Notes: generated by a model not told the origin, from the letters alone. Positions 26,094 through 34,938 are shown, counted from the stretch's first letter. The stretch is DNA of 64,000 nt from JACPDI01 sp035463475 (GCA_035463475.1 DATHTE010000087.1:62001-126000), one strand, 5' to 3'. Program-made: numbers and translations.

Positions 26094-26386
26094 CGCCGCG
26101 ATCGGCGCCGTGTCTGAGCGCGCGCGCGGCGCGCGCGGACGCGCCCGGCGGAAGGGGCGGAATCACCAAACCCGGTTTCGGCGAGGACCTCCTCGGCCTT
26201 CTCGGCCGTGTCGCGCCGGCCGCTGCTGAATGCTCCCGCCCCCGGGGGGCCCTCGCGCGGTTCCCGCGTGACGTACGCGCGCACGGCCTCTCGCACGATT
26301 TCCGCCATCGGCCGTTTCTGGCGCTGCATCTCGATCTTGAGCAGCACCTCGAGTTCGGGTTCGAGGTACAACGTCGTACGCTTCAT
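26090..26386 (-). CDS. vapB: Ribbon-helix-helix antitoxin (VapB-like)
   Basis: A 98-residue protein beginning with a ribbon-helix-helix DNA-binding domain (MKRTTLYLEPELEVLLKIEM, then PMAEIVREAVRAYV), which both neutralises the toxin and represses the operon in VapBC systems. A Gly/Ser and Arg-rich tail of about 45 residues follows, presumably the disordered toxin-binding region, longer and more basic than average. A perfect 6-bp inverted repeat sits across its start codon and is the likely autoregulatory operator. The small divergent gap to the GAF regulator (59 bp) means the repressor might also affect that gene. Confidence 0.85.
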   Translation of the reverse strand: MKRTTLYLEPELEVLLKIEMQRQKRPMAEIVREAVRAYVTREPREGPPGAGAFSSGRRDTAEKAEEVLAETGFGDSAPSAGRVRARRARAQTRRRSRR

Positions 26387-26403
26387 ATGCTTATGTTAGC
26401 ATA
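26386..26403. promoter_or_regulatory. Palindromic operator candidate upstream of vapB
   Basis: TATGCT-TATGTT-AGCATA is a perfect 6-bp inverted repeat with a 6-bp spacer, AT-rich in a GC-rich setting. It touches the vapB start codon, the typical position for RHH antitoxin autorepression. No match was tested. Confidence 0.55.
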
Positions 26404-26445
26404 ACCAACTCTTCTGCGAGACCTTCCAGCCTTTCAGGGCCGCCC

Positions 26446-28998
26446 ATGAGAGACTGTGCCAGGCCGCCGATGATCCATCTCCCATCCCGCCAGGGCCTGG
26501 CCGCGCTTGCCGAGGCGGCGAATACCTTCGCTCCCTCAGCGGCCCTTGGATTCTCCCGCAGCCTGGATAATGGTCGCGTCAGCGTCCTCTACTCCTGGTC
26601 GCAGGGGATGGGCGCGCATGTCGTCGATGCCGTCGACGTGATGGAAGCCTTGTTACCGGGTACCGACGGCGTCGGGCACGCGGACGACGGCAGCATCGTC
26701 GCGAACCCGCTTCGGGCCATCGAGTGGCACCTGCATTTTCTCGGCGTGAAGCGCGTCCTCTCGGCGCGGGTTCCCCAGTTTGATCCACCGGCTCGTTTCT
26801 GGGTCGGGTCGTCCGATCCCGACCGGCCGACGAACGATCGCATCGCAGCGTTCGAAGCCCTTGCCGCGTCGAGCGCCGCGATCCTGAGCGCGCCCGTGTC
26901 ACCGGCCGAGGCCGATGAGCGTCTGCGACGGCTCGAGCTGGCCGCGGGCCTGTTGCCGGAACTCCTGCGCGTGCTCGATATCCGCGAGGTGTTCGATCGG
27001 CTGTCGGCTGTCAGCCAGCAGGCGTTGCCCCATGATTCGCTGACGATGGCCCTTGCCAACGAGGATCTGACCGAGCTCACGCTCTACGCGCAGACGGCGC
27101 ACGGCCTCGAAGAGTCCCGCGTGTTTCCACAGCCCTATCCCCCCGCGTTCATTCGAGCCTGGGATTTCGACATCCTCGACGACAGAACGACGCATGCGCT
27201 CGAACGGAATCGTCCGGGGCTCGGTCCCGGCACACGCTCGTCCCTTCGCCTACCAATCAGGTTCGACGATCGGGTGATCGCCGGCATCGGGTTCAACTCG
27301 CTGCAGCCCGCGACGTTCACGAGCCTTGACGTGGCCGTCGCCCGGCGGCTCGCGGACCACGTCGCGGTGGCCCTGTCTCACCATGCTCTCGCGGAGCAGC
27401 TGGCGGAGGAGGCCCGGCGGGGAGAAGAGCTGCGAACGCGTACGACCAAGCTGGAGCTGCTCGACGAGCTTCTGGCGGCGCTCACCGACGCGGGCGACGT
27501 GCGCGAAGTGTTCGGGCGTCTTTCCTCGATCGCGGGGAAGGTGCTGGCGCACGACGCGGCCGCCCTCATGGTCCGCCTTCCCGATGGCCGCCGGGCCAGG
27601 CTGTATGCGAGCAGCGGCTTTCCGGGCGAGCTGCCGGAGATCATGGAGATACCGGAGGAGCTCCTCCAGAACCCTGACTGGGAGCACGACATCTTCGACG
27701 ATCTCTCGCTCCTGACCCGGGAGCGGTACGCTCGCCTGGCGAGGATGGGTTTCAGGTCCCTCCTGCGGGTGCCCATCCGGCATGAGGGGCGGTTCGCGGG
27801 CGCGCTGATATTTCTGTCGAACGTGCTGTCCGCGTTCAGGCACGGCGACATCCTCGTGGCGCGCCGGATGGCCGATCGCCTTGCGGCGACGCTGTCGCGC
27901 GATCGGGAAATCGAGGCGTCGCGGCGAGCGGACGAAGCGACCGCGCGCGCCGCGCGGCTCGAGGCGCGCGTGCGGGCGCTGACCGAAGAACTGGACTCCC
28001 GTACGGGCTATCGCCGCGTCGTGGGCGAATCCGCCCAGTGGCGCCAGGTGCTGACGCAAGCCGCGCAAGTGGCCGCCACGGACACGACCGTGCTGCTGCT
28101 GGGGGAGTCCGGGACCGGCAAGGAAGTCGTGGCTCGCTTCCTCCACCGAGGCTCGCCGCGGAAGGGCGGTCCGTTCGTCGCGCTGAACTGCGCCGCGCTT
28201 CCAGAACACTTGCTCGAAGCCGAGTTGTTCGGGTACGAACGGGGGGCATTTACGGGCGCCACGCAGAGCAAGCCGGGTCAGCTCGAACAAGCCGCAGGCG
28301 GCACGCTGTTTCTCGACGAGGTCGCCGAGATGAGCCCGTCGGCGCAGGCCAAGTTCCTGCGCGTGCTCCAGGAGCGCGAGTTCCAGCGCCTGGGCGGCAC
28401 GCGCGTGCTTCGCACGGACGCTCGGGTGGTTGCGGCCACCAACCGCGACCTCCACCGCGCCATCGCCAACGGGCAGTTTCGCGAAGATCTCTTTTACCGG
28501 CTGAACGTGTTCGCCATCCAGCTCCCTCCCCTGCGGGATCGACGCGACGACATCCTGCCGCTCAGCCAGGCATTCCTGGCCGAGATCGGCCAGGGCCTGG
28601 GCCGGCCGCCCGCGGGCATCTCCCGGGACGCCCGGCAACGGCTGGTCGAGTATCGCTGGCCCGGGAACGTCAGAGAGTTGCGGAACATCCTGGAACGTGC
28701 CGCGATTCTCTGCGACGGTGGTTTGATCACCGCCGAGCACCTTGCGCTGGCCCCCTCGCCCGACCCGGCGATCTCGTCGTCTCACGCGGTGGCTCCCGCG
28801 GCCAGGGCGTTCGCCACGGCAGCCGGGCCAGCCGCTCCTGCCTCGCCGTCGTCCGCGAACGACTTGCAGCTGATGGAGCGAGCGATGATCGAGCAGGCGC
28901 TCCAGGCCGCACGCTTCAACAAGTCCAAGGCTGCGAAAGCCCTCGGCCTGACGCGCCACCAGCTGTACATTCGGATGCGGAAGCACGGCCTCGAGTAG
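26446..28998 (+). CDS. Sigma-54-dependent activator with two GAF domains
   Basis: An 850-residue enhancer-binding activator. Two GAF-like sensory regions lie at about residues 150-310 and 330-495 (the second starts TKLELLDELLAALTDAGDVR), joined by a coiled coil. The AAA+ domain has Walker A GESGTGKE, an intact sigma-54 contact GAFTGA (in ERGAFTGATQSKPGQLEQ), Walker B LFLDEVAEM and YRWPGNVREL. A C-terminal Fis-type HTH (NKSKAAKALGLTRHQLYIRM) binds DNA. There is no receiver domain, so a small ligand or redox cue is probably sensed by the GAFs. It precedes the sulfatase cluster by about 200 bp in the same direction and is its most obvious regulator, but no good sigma-54 promoter was found in that gap. 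Confidence 0.93.
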   Translation: MRDCARPPMIHLPSRQGLAALAEAANTFAPSAALGFSRSLDNGRVSVLYSWSQGMGAHVVDAVDVMEALLPGTDGVGHADDGSIVANPLRAIEWHLHFLGVKRVLSARVPQFDPPARFWVGSSDPDRPTNDRIAAFEALAASSAAILSAPVSPAEADERLRRLELAAGLLPELLRVLDIREVFDRLSAVSQQALPHDSLTMALANEDLTELTLYAQTAHGLEESRVFPQPYPPAFIRAWDFDILDDRTTHALERNRPGLGPGTRSSLRLPIRFDDRVIAGIGFNSLQPATFTSLDVAVARRLADHVAVALSHHALAEQLAEEARRGEELRTRTTKLELLDELLAALTDAGDVREVFGRLSSIAGKVLAHDAAALMVRLPDGRRARLYASSGFPGELPEIMEIPEELLQNPDWEHDIFDDLSLLTRERYARLARMGFRSLLRVPIRHEGRFAGALIFLSNVLSAFRHGDILVARRMADRLAATLSRDREIEASRRADEATARAARLEARVRALTEELDSRTGYRRVVGESAQWRQVLTQAAQVAATDTTVLLLGESGTGKEVVARFLHRGSPRKGGPFVALNCAALPEHLLEAELFGYERGAFTGATQSKPGQLEQAAGGTLFLDEVAEMSPSAQAKFLRVLQEREFQRLGGTRVLRTDARVVAATNRDLHRAIANGQFREDLFYRLNVFAIQLPPLRDRRDDILPLSQAFLAEIGQGLGRPPAGISRDARQRLVEYRWPGNVRELRNILERAAILCDGGLITAEHLALAPSPDPAISSSHAVAPAARAFATAAGPAAPASPSSANDLQLMERAMIEQALQAARFNKSKAAKALGLTRHQLYIRMRKHGLE

Positions 28999-29195
28999 CC
29001 GACCCTGCCCATATCTGCGCCGCTGAGAACAAGGTGTACCGATCCGCGCAGCCTGCGCGTTCGCGCCCCCTTCATGCCAGCGGACGTTGTCCCGCCGAGT
29101 AACCGCCAAACCTTCGGAAATCGAGACGATCGCGTGGTCTGACGACTCCTCCGCGCGTGCGGTCCCGAACTTGCCCTCCAGGCGCGCGAAAGCTG

Positions 29196-29444
29196 GTGAC
29201 CTTGGCGCATCGGATCATCGAGATGCTCATCGGCCGGTTGATCACCGACGAGCAGTTCCGTTCCGAATTCCTGAACGACCCGGAGAGCACGCTTCTGGGC
29301 TTGTGCGATCGCGGCGTGGAGTTGAGCAGGACAGAGATCGCCGCGCTCGTGAACACGGACCCGAGGCTGTGGGGCCGAACGGCCGACGCCATCGACCCCC
29401 GCCTGCAGAAGGCGAGCCTCAGGAACGACGCGAAGGGTTCATGA
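29196..29444 (+). CDS. Small NHLP-clan-like protein (Os1348-type)
   Basis: An 82-residue protein with the helical pattern GRLITDEQFRSEFLNDPE, then LSRTEIAALV and AIDPRLQKAS. This resembles the NHLP-clan family called Os1348, small proteins related to RiPP leader peptides. No Cys-, Ser- or Thr-rich core follows the leader-like region, so it may not be a peptide-product precursor. The start is uncertain: GTG 29196, TTG 29202 or ATG 29223 all fit, and the homology begins close to the ATG. It overlaps nothing but ends 20 bp before the next gene. Its position at the head of a sulfatase operon is unusual. Confidence 0.5.
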   Translation: MTLAHRIIEMLIGRLITDEQFRSEFLNDPESTLLGLCDRGVELSRTEIAALVNTDPRLWGRTADAIDPRLQKASLRNDAKGS

Positions 29445-29464
29445 CGAAAGCAGGGAGAGAACAC

Positions 29465-30313
29465 ATGTCAGATCGAAGTCACCGTGGTTCGCCTTCGGCG
29501 CCGAAGCTGGCGAGCCGGCATCTCTTGCGGCAGTTCGGGATTCATCCACGGGACCCGGAGGCCGCCGCTCTCGACGCGCTGGATATGGCCGGCACGCGGG
29601 CGCTCTGCGTGGCGACCAATCACGGCGTGCTCGACATCGGCGTCGCGACGGGCGTGTTCGCCTCGGAACTGACGGTTCCGTACTACCTGTTCCTGGACGC
29701 AGGCATGCACGTGGATGTCGCCAGCCCCCAGGGCGGGATCATCCCCGTGGATCCCCTCTCGATGGAGGCGCCGATTCGCACGCCTCACGATGACAGGCTG
29801 CTCGGCGATCCCGTGCTCCGCCAGAAGCTGATGAACTCACTGCGGATCGCCGACCTGGACTTTGCCTCTTACGACATCATCTTCTTCGCGGGGGGCTGGG
29901 GCGCGGCGTTCGACCTCGGGCAGTCCGACCCGCTGGGCCTCAAGGTGGGCGAGGCCTACGCCGCGGAGCGCGTGATCGGCGGGATCTGCCACGGGCCGCT
30001 CGGCCTGTTGCGCGGCCGCACGCCGGATGGCGAGTTGATCGTGAAGGGCCGCCGGATGACCGCCGTGACGGACAAGCAGATCCGCGAGCTCGGTATCGCC
30101 ATCACCCCGCTGCACCCGGAGACGGCGCTGCGGCAGGCCGGGGCGCGGTTCGAGGGAAAGAGCCATCCGGCACGCGACTTCTTCGCCAATCACTTCGTGG
30201 TGGACGGCGATCTCATCACGGGACAGAACCAGAACGCGGGACCCATGGTCGCGCGCCTCATGATGCAGCGGGTGCTCGCGAAGCGGCCCGCCGTGCAGGA
30301 GGTGGCGTCATGA
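29465..30313 (+). CDS. DJ-1/PfpI (type 1 glutamine amidotransferase-like) protein
   Basis: A 282-residue soluble protein of the DJ-1/PfpI superfamily. The nucleophile elbow is the cysteine in GGICHGPLGLL, with IIFFAGGWGAAFDL upstream; these give the expected catalytic Cys-His arrangement. Members can be chaperones, glyoxalases or proteases, so no reaction is assigned. The ATG at 29465 has GGGAGAG at good spacing; an ATG at 29441, overlapping the preceding stop codon, is possible. The sulfatase start overlaps this stop by four bases, so expression is coupled. The protein is longer than simple DJ-1 members, with about 45 extra N-terminal residues. Confidence 0.8.
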   Translation: MSDRSHRGSPSAPKLASRHLLRQFGIHPRDPEAAALDALDMAGTRALCVATNHGVLDIGVATGVFASELTVPYYLFLDAGMHVDVASPQGGIIPVDPLSMEAPIRTPHDDRLLGDPVLRQKLMNSLRIADLDFASYDIIFFAGGWGAAFDLGQSDPLGLKVGEAYAAERVIGGICHGPLGLLRGRTPDGELIVKGRRMTAVTDKQIRELGIAITPLHPETALRQAGARFEGKSHPARDFFANHFVVDGDLITGQNQNAGPMVARLMMQRVLAKRPAVQEVAS

Positions 30314-31935
30314 CGTTCGGAGGCCTGTCCCGGAAGCCCAACATTCTCCTGATCATCACCGACCAGGAGCGCGAGGTCATGCACTGGCCGGCCGGGTGGG
30401 CCGAGGCCAACCTGCCGGCACGCAGCCGGTTGATGGCGCACGGCCTGCATTTCACGCGAGCGCAGTGCAACACCGCGGCCTGTTCGGCGAGCCGCGCCAC
30501 GTTTCTCACCGGTCTCTACCCTGCGCAGCACGGCGTCAGGAACTTGATCGCGTGCGATGACCCGAAGGACCTCGCGCAGAGCCGCGTTCCGATCCTCCCG
30601 AGCCGACTGCCCAACCTGGCCACCGTGCTGGCGGCGGCCGGCTATCACGTCGTCCTCAAGGGCAAGCTCCATCTGACGCGTCCGGTCCGGTACGACCGTG
30701 AGAGGAAGCGGCACTACTGGTCCGAGGCGGACATCGGGCACGTTGCGGAACGCTACGGGTTCCACGGCTGGAATCCACCCGACATGAGCGACCCGCAGAG
30801 CCTGAGCGATCTCGGCGGCGGCACGGTCAACAACGACGGGCGCTTCGTGGACGGCAGTGGTACGGCTGCGGGCAGGACCCGCCCGTACGACGAGCTGCAC
30901 CGCCAGAGCGCGGTCCACTTCCTCAACAGCTACGACGGCGACAAGCCGTTCTGCCTCATCGTCGCGCTGGTGAACCCGCACGACGTCCAGGAGTACCCCG
31001 GCCGCGGCGTGCGCGGCCTCTCGATCAGTCCGACCTTTGCCCGCGGCGGCTACCGGCTCGAGGATTTCAAGGACCTGCCGATCGAGTTGCCGGCCAACGA
31101 GGAGGACGACCTCGCGACGAAACCGGGCGTCCATGCCTCGATCCGGCGGTTCCTCGCGATCGCCACCGGCCACATGCGCACGCGCGAGCGCCAGCTGACG
31201 TATGCGCGCTTCTATGCCTATCTGAACCGGTTGGTCGACGCCCAGGTCCTGAAGCTGTTGGAGGCGCTCGACGCGAACGGCCTGACGGACGACACGCTGG
31301 TCTTGCGCACGAGCGACCACGGCGAGCTGGGCATGTCGCACGGCTGCATGCGGCAGAAGTTCTACAACGCGTATCGCGAGACGCTGAACGTGCCGTTGAT
31401 CGTCTCGAACCCGCGTCTCTATCCGCAGCCGCAGTCTACCGACGCGCTCGCCAGCCTGGTCGACGTGCTGCCCACGCTCGCGTCCGTGACCGGCGTGCCC
31501 GAGCCGCAGCAGTACGGGTTCAAGGGACGCGACCTGACCCCGATCCTGTCCGATGCGAGCGCCAGCGTGCAGGACGTCCTGCACTTCACTTACGAAGACC
31601 GGGTCTTCCCGGTCAAGGGCGCGGACTGCATCCGGGCCATCGTCGAGCACGGCTGGAAGTACGCGGTGTATTACGACCCGTTCAACGGCCAGCCGACCGA
31701 ATATGAAATGTACGACCTGACGCATGACCCGCTGGAGCTCACCAACCTGGCGCATCCGTCGCACAGCACGCCGGCGTCAGATGCCGAGCGCGCGCGCCTG
31801 CACAGGCTCCTCGCCGACGTGATGCGACAGAACGGCACCACGCCCGACGAGATTCGGTGGCCGGAGGTTGCCGAGGATCGACCGCAGGCGGGGCCCGCGA
31901 TCGCGAGCGAGGACGAAGAAGTCGTCGGCGTGTGA
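30310..31935 (+). CDS. Sulfatase-type hydrolase with formylglycine motif
   Basis: A 541-residue arylsulfatase/alkaline-phosphatase superfamily enzyme that cleaves sulfate (or phosphonate) esters. The N-terminus PNILLIITDQE carries the first metal-site region. The sulfatase motif CSASR starts at Cys58 (AACSASRATFLTGLYPAQHG), the residue that becomes formylglycine. GKLHLTRPVRY and TSDHGELGMSHG supply other active-site residues. No signal peptide is seen, so the enzyme is either cytoplasmic or exported by an unrecognised route. The converging gene at 33738-34703 encodes a formylglycine-generating enzyme, an evident maturase. The substrate is unknown; a choline-sulfate or phosphonate-type ester cannot be excluded. 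Confidence 0.9.
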   Translation: MTFGGLSRKPNILLIITDQEREVMHWPAGWAEANLPARSRLMAHGLHFTRAQCNTAACSASRATFLTGLYPAQHGVRNLIACDDPKDLAQSRVPILPSRLPNLATVLAAAGYHVVLKGKLHLTRPVRYDRERKRHYWSEADIGHVAERYGFHGWNPPDMSDPQSLSDLGGGTVNNDGRFVDGSGTAAGRTRPYDELHRQSAVHFLNSYDGDKPFCLIVALVNPHDVQEYPGRGVRGLSISPTFARGGYRLEDFKDLPIELPANEEDDLATKPGVHASIRRFLAIATGHMRTRERQLTYARFYAYLNRLVDAQVLKLLEALDANGLTDDTLVLRTSDHGELGMSHGCMRQKFYNAYRETLNVPLIVSNPRLYPQPQSTDALASLVDVLPTLASVTGVPEPQQYGFKGRDLTPILSDASASVQDVLHFTYEDRVFPVKGADCIRAIVEHGWKYAVYYDPFNGQPTEYEMYDLTHDPLELTNLAHPSHSTPASDAERARLHRLLADVMRQNGTTPDEIRWPEVAEDRPQAGPAIASEDEEVVGV

Positions 31936-31992
31936 GACGCGTCGGCGGATCGGCAGAGCACGAACGTCAATGACGGCAGGAGGAGCACGGCA

Positions 31993-32988
31993 ATGACACG
32001 CACGTTGATGGCGACCCTCGTCGCGGCGGCATGTTCCGTCGCACCGGCGTACGCCCAGTTGAACGGAGAAAACCTGCTCGGCGACATGGGCGTGAAGAGT
32101 GGAACGCAGCCCGAGCCGGGCGTGTACGTCGCGCACATTTACTATCGCTACTACACCGACTCGATCAGGGGGCCTGCGGGCGATCCAATCGTCCTCGACC
32201 CGACAGGTGCCGGCAGCCAGACCATCCATGCTGCCGTGCCTCTGGTGATCTACGTGAGCCGGAAGACCTTCCTCGGCGCGAATTACAGCGCGATGACGGT
32301 CATGCCGTTCGCCAACGGTTCGCTGGAGGCTCCGGGCCTGGGTCTTTCCGAACACGCGAGCACGGGTCCGAGCGACCTGTACGTCATGCCGGTGCAGCTG
32401 GGATGGCATTTGAAGCGGGCGGACGCGGTGGCGGGGTTCGCGTTCTTTGCACCAACCGGGAGGCACGCGGCGGGCGCGAGCGACAACGTAGGCAAGGGTA
32501 TGTGGAGCTACGAGGTGTCGGCCGGGACGACGGTGTACCTTGACAAGCAGCGGACGTGGAGTCTGGCCACGGCGGGGTTCTGGGAGACTCACTCGAAGAA
32601 GGAAGGGGAGCTGCGCATTCAGAACCTCGCGATCAGTGACGTCAAGGTGGGCCAGCTGTTCACGCTCGAGGGAGGCGTGGGCAAGTCGTTCCTGCACGGC
32701 GCCGCCGGCGTCGGTCTCGCCTATTACGCACAATGGAAGGTCACATCCGACGAGATGCGGTTCTCGGCGCCGGTTCCGTCGGTGCCGCTCCCCCAGGACC
32801 GGCATCGCGTGTGGGGTCTCGGTCCCGACGTGACGATACCGATTGCGACGAAGAAGAGGTTGATTTCGCTCTTGAACGTCCGGTATCTCTGGGAGAGGGG
32901 CGCACGAATCAAGACGCAGGGAGGATCCCTCCTGGTGACCTCGACCTTCCCCATCGGCGGAATCCCGATTCGCGGCAGGCAGGAGTGA
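31993..32988 (+). CDS. Outer-membrane SphA/MetA-type transporter-like barrel
   Basis: A 331-residue exported protein of the phenol-degradation meta-pathway/SphA type. A signal peptide (MATLVAAACSVAPAYA) is followed by alternating hydrophobic-polar beta strands, including SRKTFLGANYSAMTVMPF and MPVQLGWHLKRADAVAGFAF. Members are thought to form barrels that admit hydrophobic or aromatic substrates. Being directly after a sulfatase, it could import a sulfated organic compound. AGGAGGAG lies at 31979-31986 before the ATG. The next gene starts two bases after this stop. Confidence 0.75.
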   Translation: MTRTLMATLVAAACSVAPAYAQLNGENLLGDMGVKSGTQPEPGVYVAHIYYRYYTDSIRGPAGDPIVLDPTGAGSQTIHAAVPLVIYVSRKTFLGANYSAMTVMPFANGSLEAPGLGLSEHASTGPSDLYVMPVQLGWHLKRADAVAGFAFFAPTGRHAAGASDNVGKGMWSYEVSAGTTVYLDKQRTWSLATAGFWETHSKKEGELRIQNLAISDVKVGQLFTLEGGVGKSFLHGAAGVGLAYYAQWKVTSDEMRFSAPVPSVPLPQDRHRVWGLGPDVTIPIATKKRLISLLNVRYLWERGARIKTQGGSLLVTSTFPIGGIPIRGRQE

Positions 32989-32990
32989 CC

Positions 32991-33713
32991 GTGGAATCCG
33001 CTTGCTCGGTCGAGCGGTTCCTCCGTGAGAGCCTCGAGAAAGGGACGCCTGGCGAGCGTTTCGGGAAGGAATCGGAGCGTATGCTGCGCATCGACGTGGA
33101 CGGCGGCGTCTGGCTCAAGCCGGGCGCCGCCATCGCGTATCGCGGCGAGATCGCCTTCGAACGTCTCCCGACGATGGGCGCCCGGTCGCTCGAGGATGTG
33201 GTGCTGCGCGAGATGACGCCGCTCGTGCGGGCGATCGGGAAAGGACGTCTCTACTGTGGCCATCACGGCTGGCATGTGCGCATCGTGCGGCTCGCGAGCG
33301 AGACGATCTTCGTCGCCTGGGATGAACTGCTCGCCTTCGAGGAGTCGCTTCAGTTCCAGACGACGTTCGTCGGGCACGGGCTCAGCGTCGCGGCGGGCGG
33401 TCTCGTTGCGGTGAGACTGTCGGGAGACGGTGCGCTGGCGATCGCCCTCCACGGTGCTCCGCTGTCCCTTCCCGTGACACCGGACAATCCTGTGAGCACG
33501 GATCCGCACGCGACGCTGGCCTGGTCGGGCAGCTTGACGCCGTCGTTGAAGACGGATCTGAGCTGGCGTTCCATCTTCCGGCATGGGGGGCAGGAGCCCG
33601 TCCAGATGTTCTTCGATGGCACCGGTTACGTGGTAGTGCAGCCTTACGAGGACGCGCGCCGGGTTGCACTCCGTCTCGACCCGAAACGCCTCGCGTCAAT
33701 CTTCACCGGCTGA
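32991..33713 (+). CDS. AIM24-like protein
   Basis: A 240-residue protein whose C-terminal 150 residues match the AIM24/DUF124 beta-helical fold: HGLSVAAGGLVAVRLSGDG, LPVTPDNPVSTDPHATLAWS and EPVQMFFDGTGYVVVQPYE. The family is widespread and its function is unclear; the name comes from a yeast mitochondrial protein. The GTG at 32991 lies behind AGGAG and overlaps the upstream operon spacing. No signal peptide is visible. Its position as the last gene of the sulfatase cluster suggests a shared job, though none is proven. Confidence 0.75.
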   Translation: MESACSVERFLRESLEKGTPGERFGKESERMLRIDVDGGVWLKPGAAIAYRGEIAFERLPTMGARSLEDVVLREMTPLVRAIGKGRLYCGHHGWHVRIVRLASETIFVAWDELLAFEESLQFQTTFVGHGLSVAAGGLVAVRLSGDGALAIALHGAPLSLPVTPDNPVSTDPHATLAWSGSLTPSLKTDLSWRSIFRHGGQEPVQMFFDGTGYVVVQPYEDARRVALRLDPKRLASIFTG

Positions 33714-33734
33714 CGCGCGCTCCGGAGCGCGCGT
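33713..33734. terminator. Bidirectional palindromic terminator
   Basis: ACGCGCGCTCC followed directly by GGAGCGCGCGT is a perfect 22-bp palindrome between the convergent AIM24-like stop (33711-33713) and the formylglycine-generating enzyme stop. It could fold into a hairpin on both transcripts. No U-tract follows. Confidence 0.6.
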
Positions 33735-33737
33735 GTG

Positions 33738-34703
33738 TCACGTGGAGCCGCGCGCGGCGGGACGGACGATACAGCGGAATCCGACATGAGACGTGGAGGT
33801 GTCAACCGGTTGCGGGAACCGCGCGGCCGGACGATAGCGCCGGCAGTAGTTGGGCGCGCAGAGGTGCGAGCCCCCCTTCAGGACCTTGCGTGGAATGGCG
33901 AGATCCGCCTGATCCGGGTCGTAGCTGCGTTCCGGTTCCGGGCCGCGCGGGTTCCGGGGAATGCAGCACGCCTTGACCTGCTCGGAGGGGTGCTTCGCCT
34001 GATACCAGTCGGTCGTCCATTCCCAGACGTTGCCGATGACGTCGTAGAGCCCGTAGCCGTTCGGGGGGAAGGCGCCGACCGGGGACGTGCGTTCGTAGCC
34101 GTCCCTGGACAGGTGCTGCCAGGGAAACTCGCCCTGCCACGTGTTGGCCAGATAGCGGTCGCCCGGGAGGAACTTATCGCCCCACGCGAACGCGGCGCCC
34201 TCGAGCCCGCCGCGCGCGGCAAACTCCCACTCCGCCTCGGTCGGCAGCTCCTTGCCCTCCCACCGTGCGAACACCTCGGCGTCGCCGAACGTCACGTGCA
34301 CGACGGGATGGTTCTCCAGGCCTGCGTTCGTGCTCGCGGCGCCGGACGGATGTCGCCAGTCGGCGCGAGGCACGTAGTGCCACCAGTCCGTGATGTCCGT
34401 CCGCTCCACGGGGCCTGCCGGCTGCACGAACACCAGCGATCCCGCGTACAGCATGTGCGGGAGAGCACCGGGATAGTCGCGAGGATTTGGCGGTATCTCC
34501 GCAAACGTCCTGTGCTCCGTCGCCCCGACGAAGCGCGCGAAACGCTCGTTGGTCACCGGGTACCGATCCATCCAGAAGCCATCCACAGTGACTCGGTGCG
34601 CCGGCCGCTCTTCCGGGTAGTGCTTGTCGGAGCCCATTCGGAACGTGCCGCCGGGAATCCAGACCATGTCCGGGAATGGAGCAGGGCCGGGCGCGTCGTT
34701 CAT
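33738..34703 (-). CDS. Formylglycine-generating enzyme (sulfatase-modifying factor)
   Basis: A 321-residue enzyme that oxidises the active-site cysteine of type I sulfatases to formylglycine. The fold signatures are VWIPGGTFRMGSDKHYPEE, VDGFWMDRYPVTNERFARFV and TEAEWEFAARGG. Both catalytic copper-ligand cysteines are kept in GGSHLCAPNYCRRYRPAAR, with DTSTSHVGFRC at the end, which separates a true FGE from the many FGE-sulfatase-domain proteins lacking those cysteines. The ATG at 34703 has GGAG 6 nt upstream. It converges on the sulfatase cluster and has the motif to act on its CSASR sulfatase. An upstream short frame of 34 codons may be part of its leader. Confidence 0.93.
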   Translation of the reverse strand: MNDAPGPAPFPDMVWIPGGTFRMGSDKHYPEERPAHRVTVDGFWMDRYPVTNERFARFVGATEHRTFAEIPPNPRDYPGALPHMLYAGSLVFVQPAGPVERTDITDWWHYVPRADWRHPSGAASTNAGLENHPVVHVTFGDAEVFARWEGKELPTEAEWEFAARGGLEGAAFAWGDKFLPGDRYLANTWQGEFPWQHLSRDGYERTSPVGAFPPNGYGLYDVIGNVWEWTTDWYQAKHPSEQVKACCIPRNPRGPEPERSYDPDQADLAIPRKVLKGGSHLCAPNYCRRYRPAARFPQPVDTSTSHVGFRCIVRPAARGST

Positions 34704-34735
34704 GGTTGACTCCACGCCTGAGAAGTTAGCTGAAG

Positions 34736-34840
34736 TCACGCTCGCAGAGAAGCCTGCGCGCAGGCGAACAGGATGTGCGCATCGGGCCAGGCTGCGCTCG
34801 TGATCGTCCCGTCACGCGTGGGCCTCAATTTCGTCGGCAT
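34736..34840 (-). CDS. Possible 34-residue peptide upstream of the FGE gene
   Basis: A short open frame in the same direction as the FGE gene, 32 bp upstream of it. The ATG at 34840 has GGAGG 8 nt before it, a better Shine-Dalgarno than many genes in the window. The product begins MPTKLRPTRDGTITSAAW and ends with a single Cys in FACAQASLRA. No family is recognised. It may be a leader peptide or simply chance; there is no homology evidence. Confidence 0.25.
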   Translation of the reverse strand: MPTKLRPTRDGTITSAAWPDAHILFACAQASLRA

Positions 34841-34938
34841 GCTCAGATCCTCCGGGAAACGTGCGCTTCGAGACTTCCGTTCGTGTTGCGGGATCACGGT
34901 CCGGAACTTGCCCTGGCGGTGGGCGCAACGCGGAGAGG

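Noticed and set aside
26100..26160. Alternating CG-rich stretch in the antitoxin tail as a structural element
   Set aside because: It is part of the coding sequence for an Arg/Ala-rich tail in a high-GC genome and needs no separate explanation.
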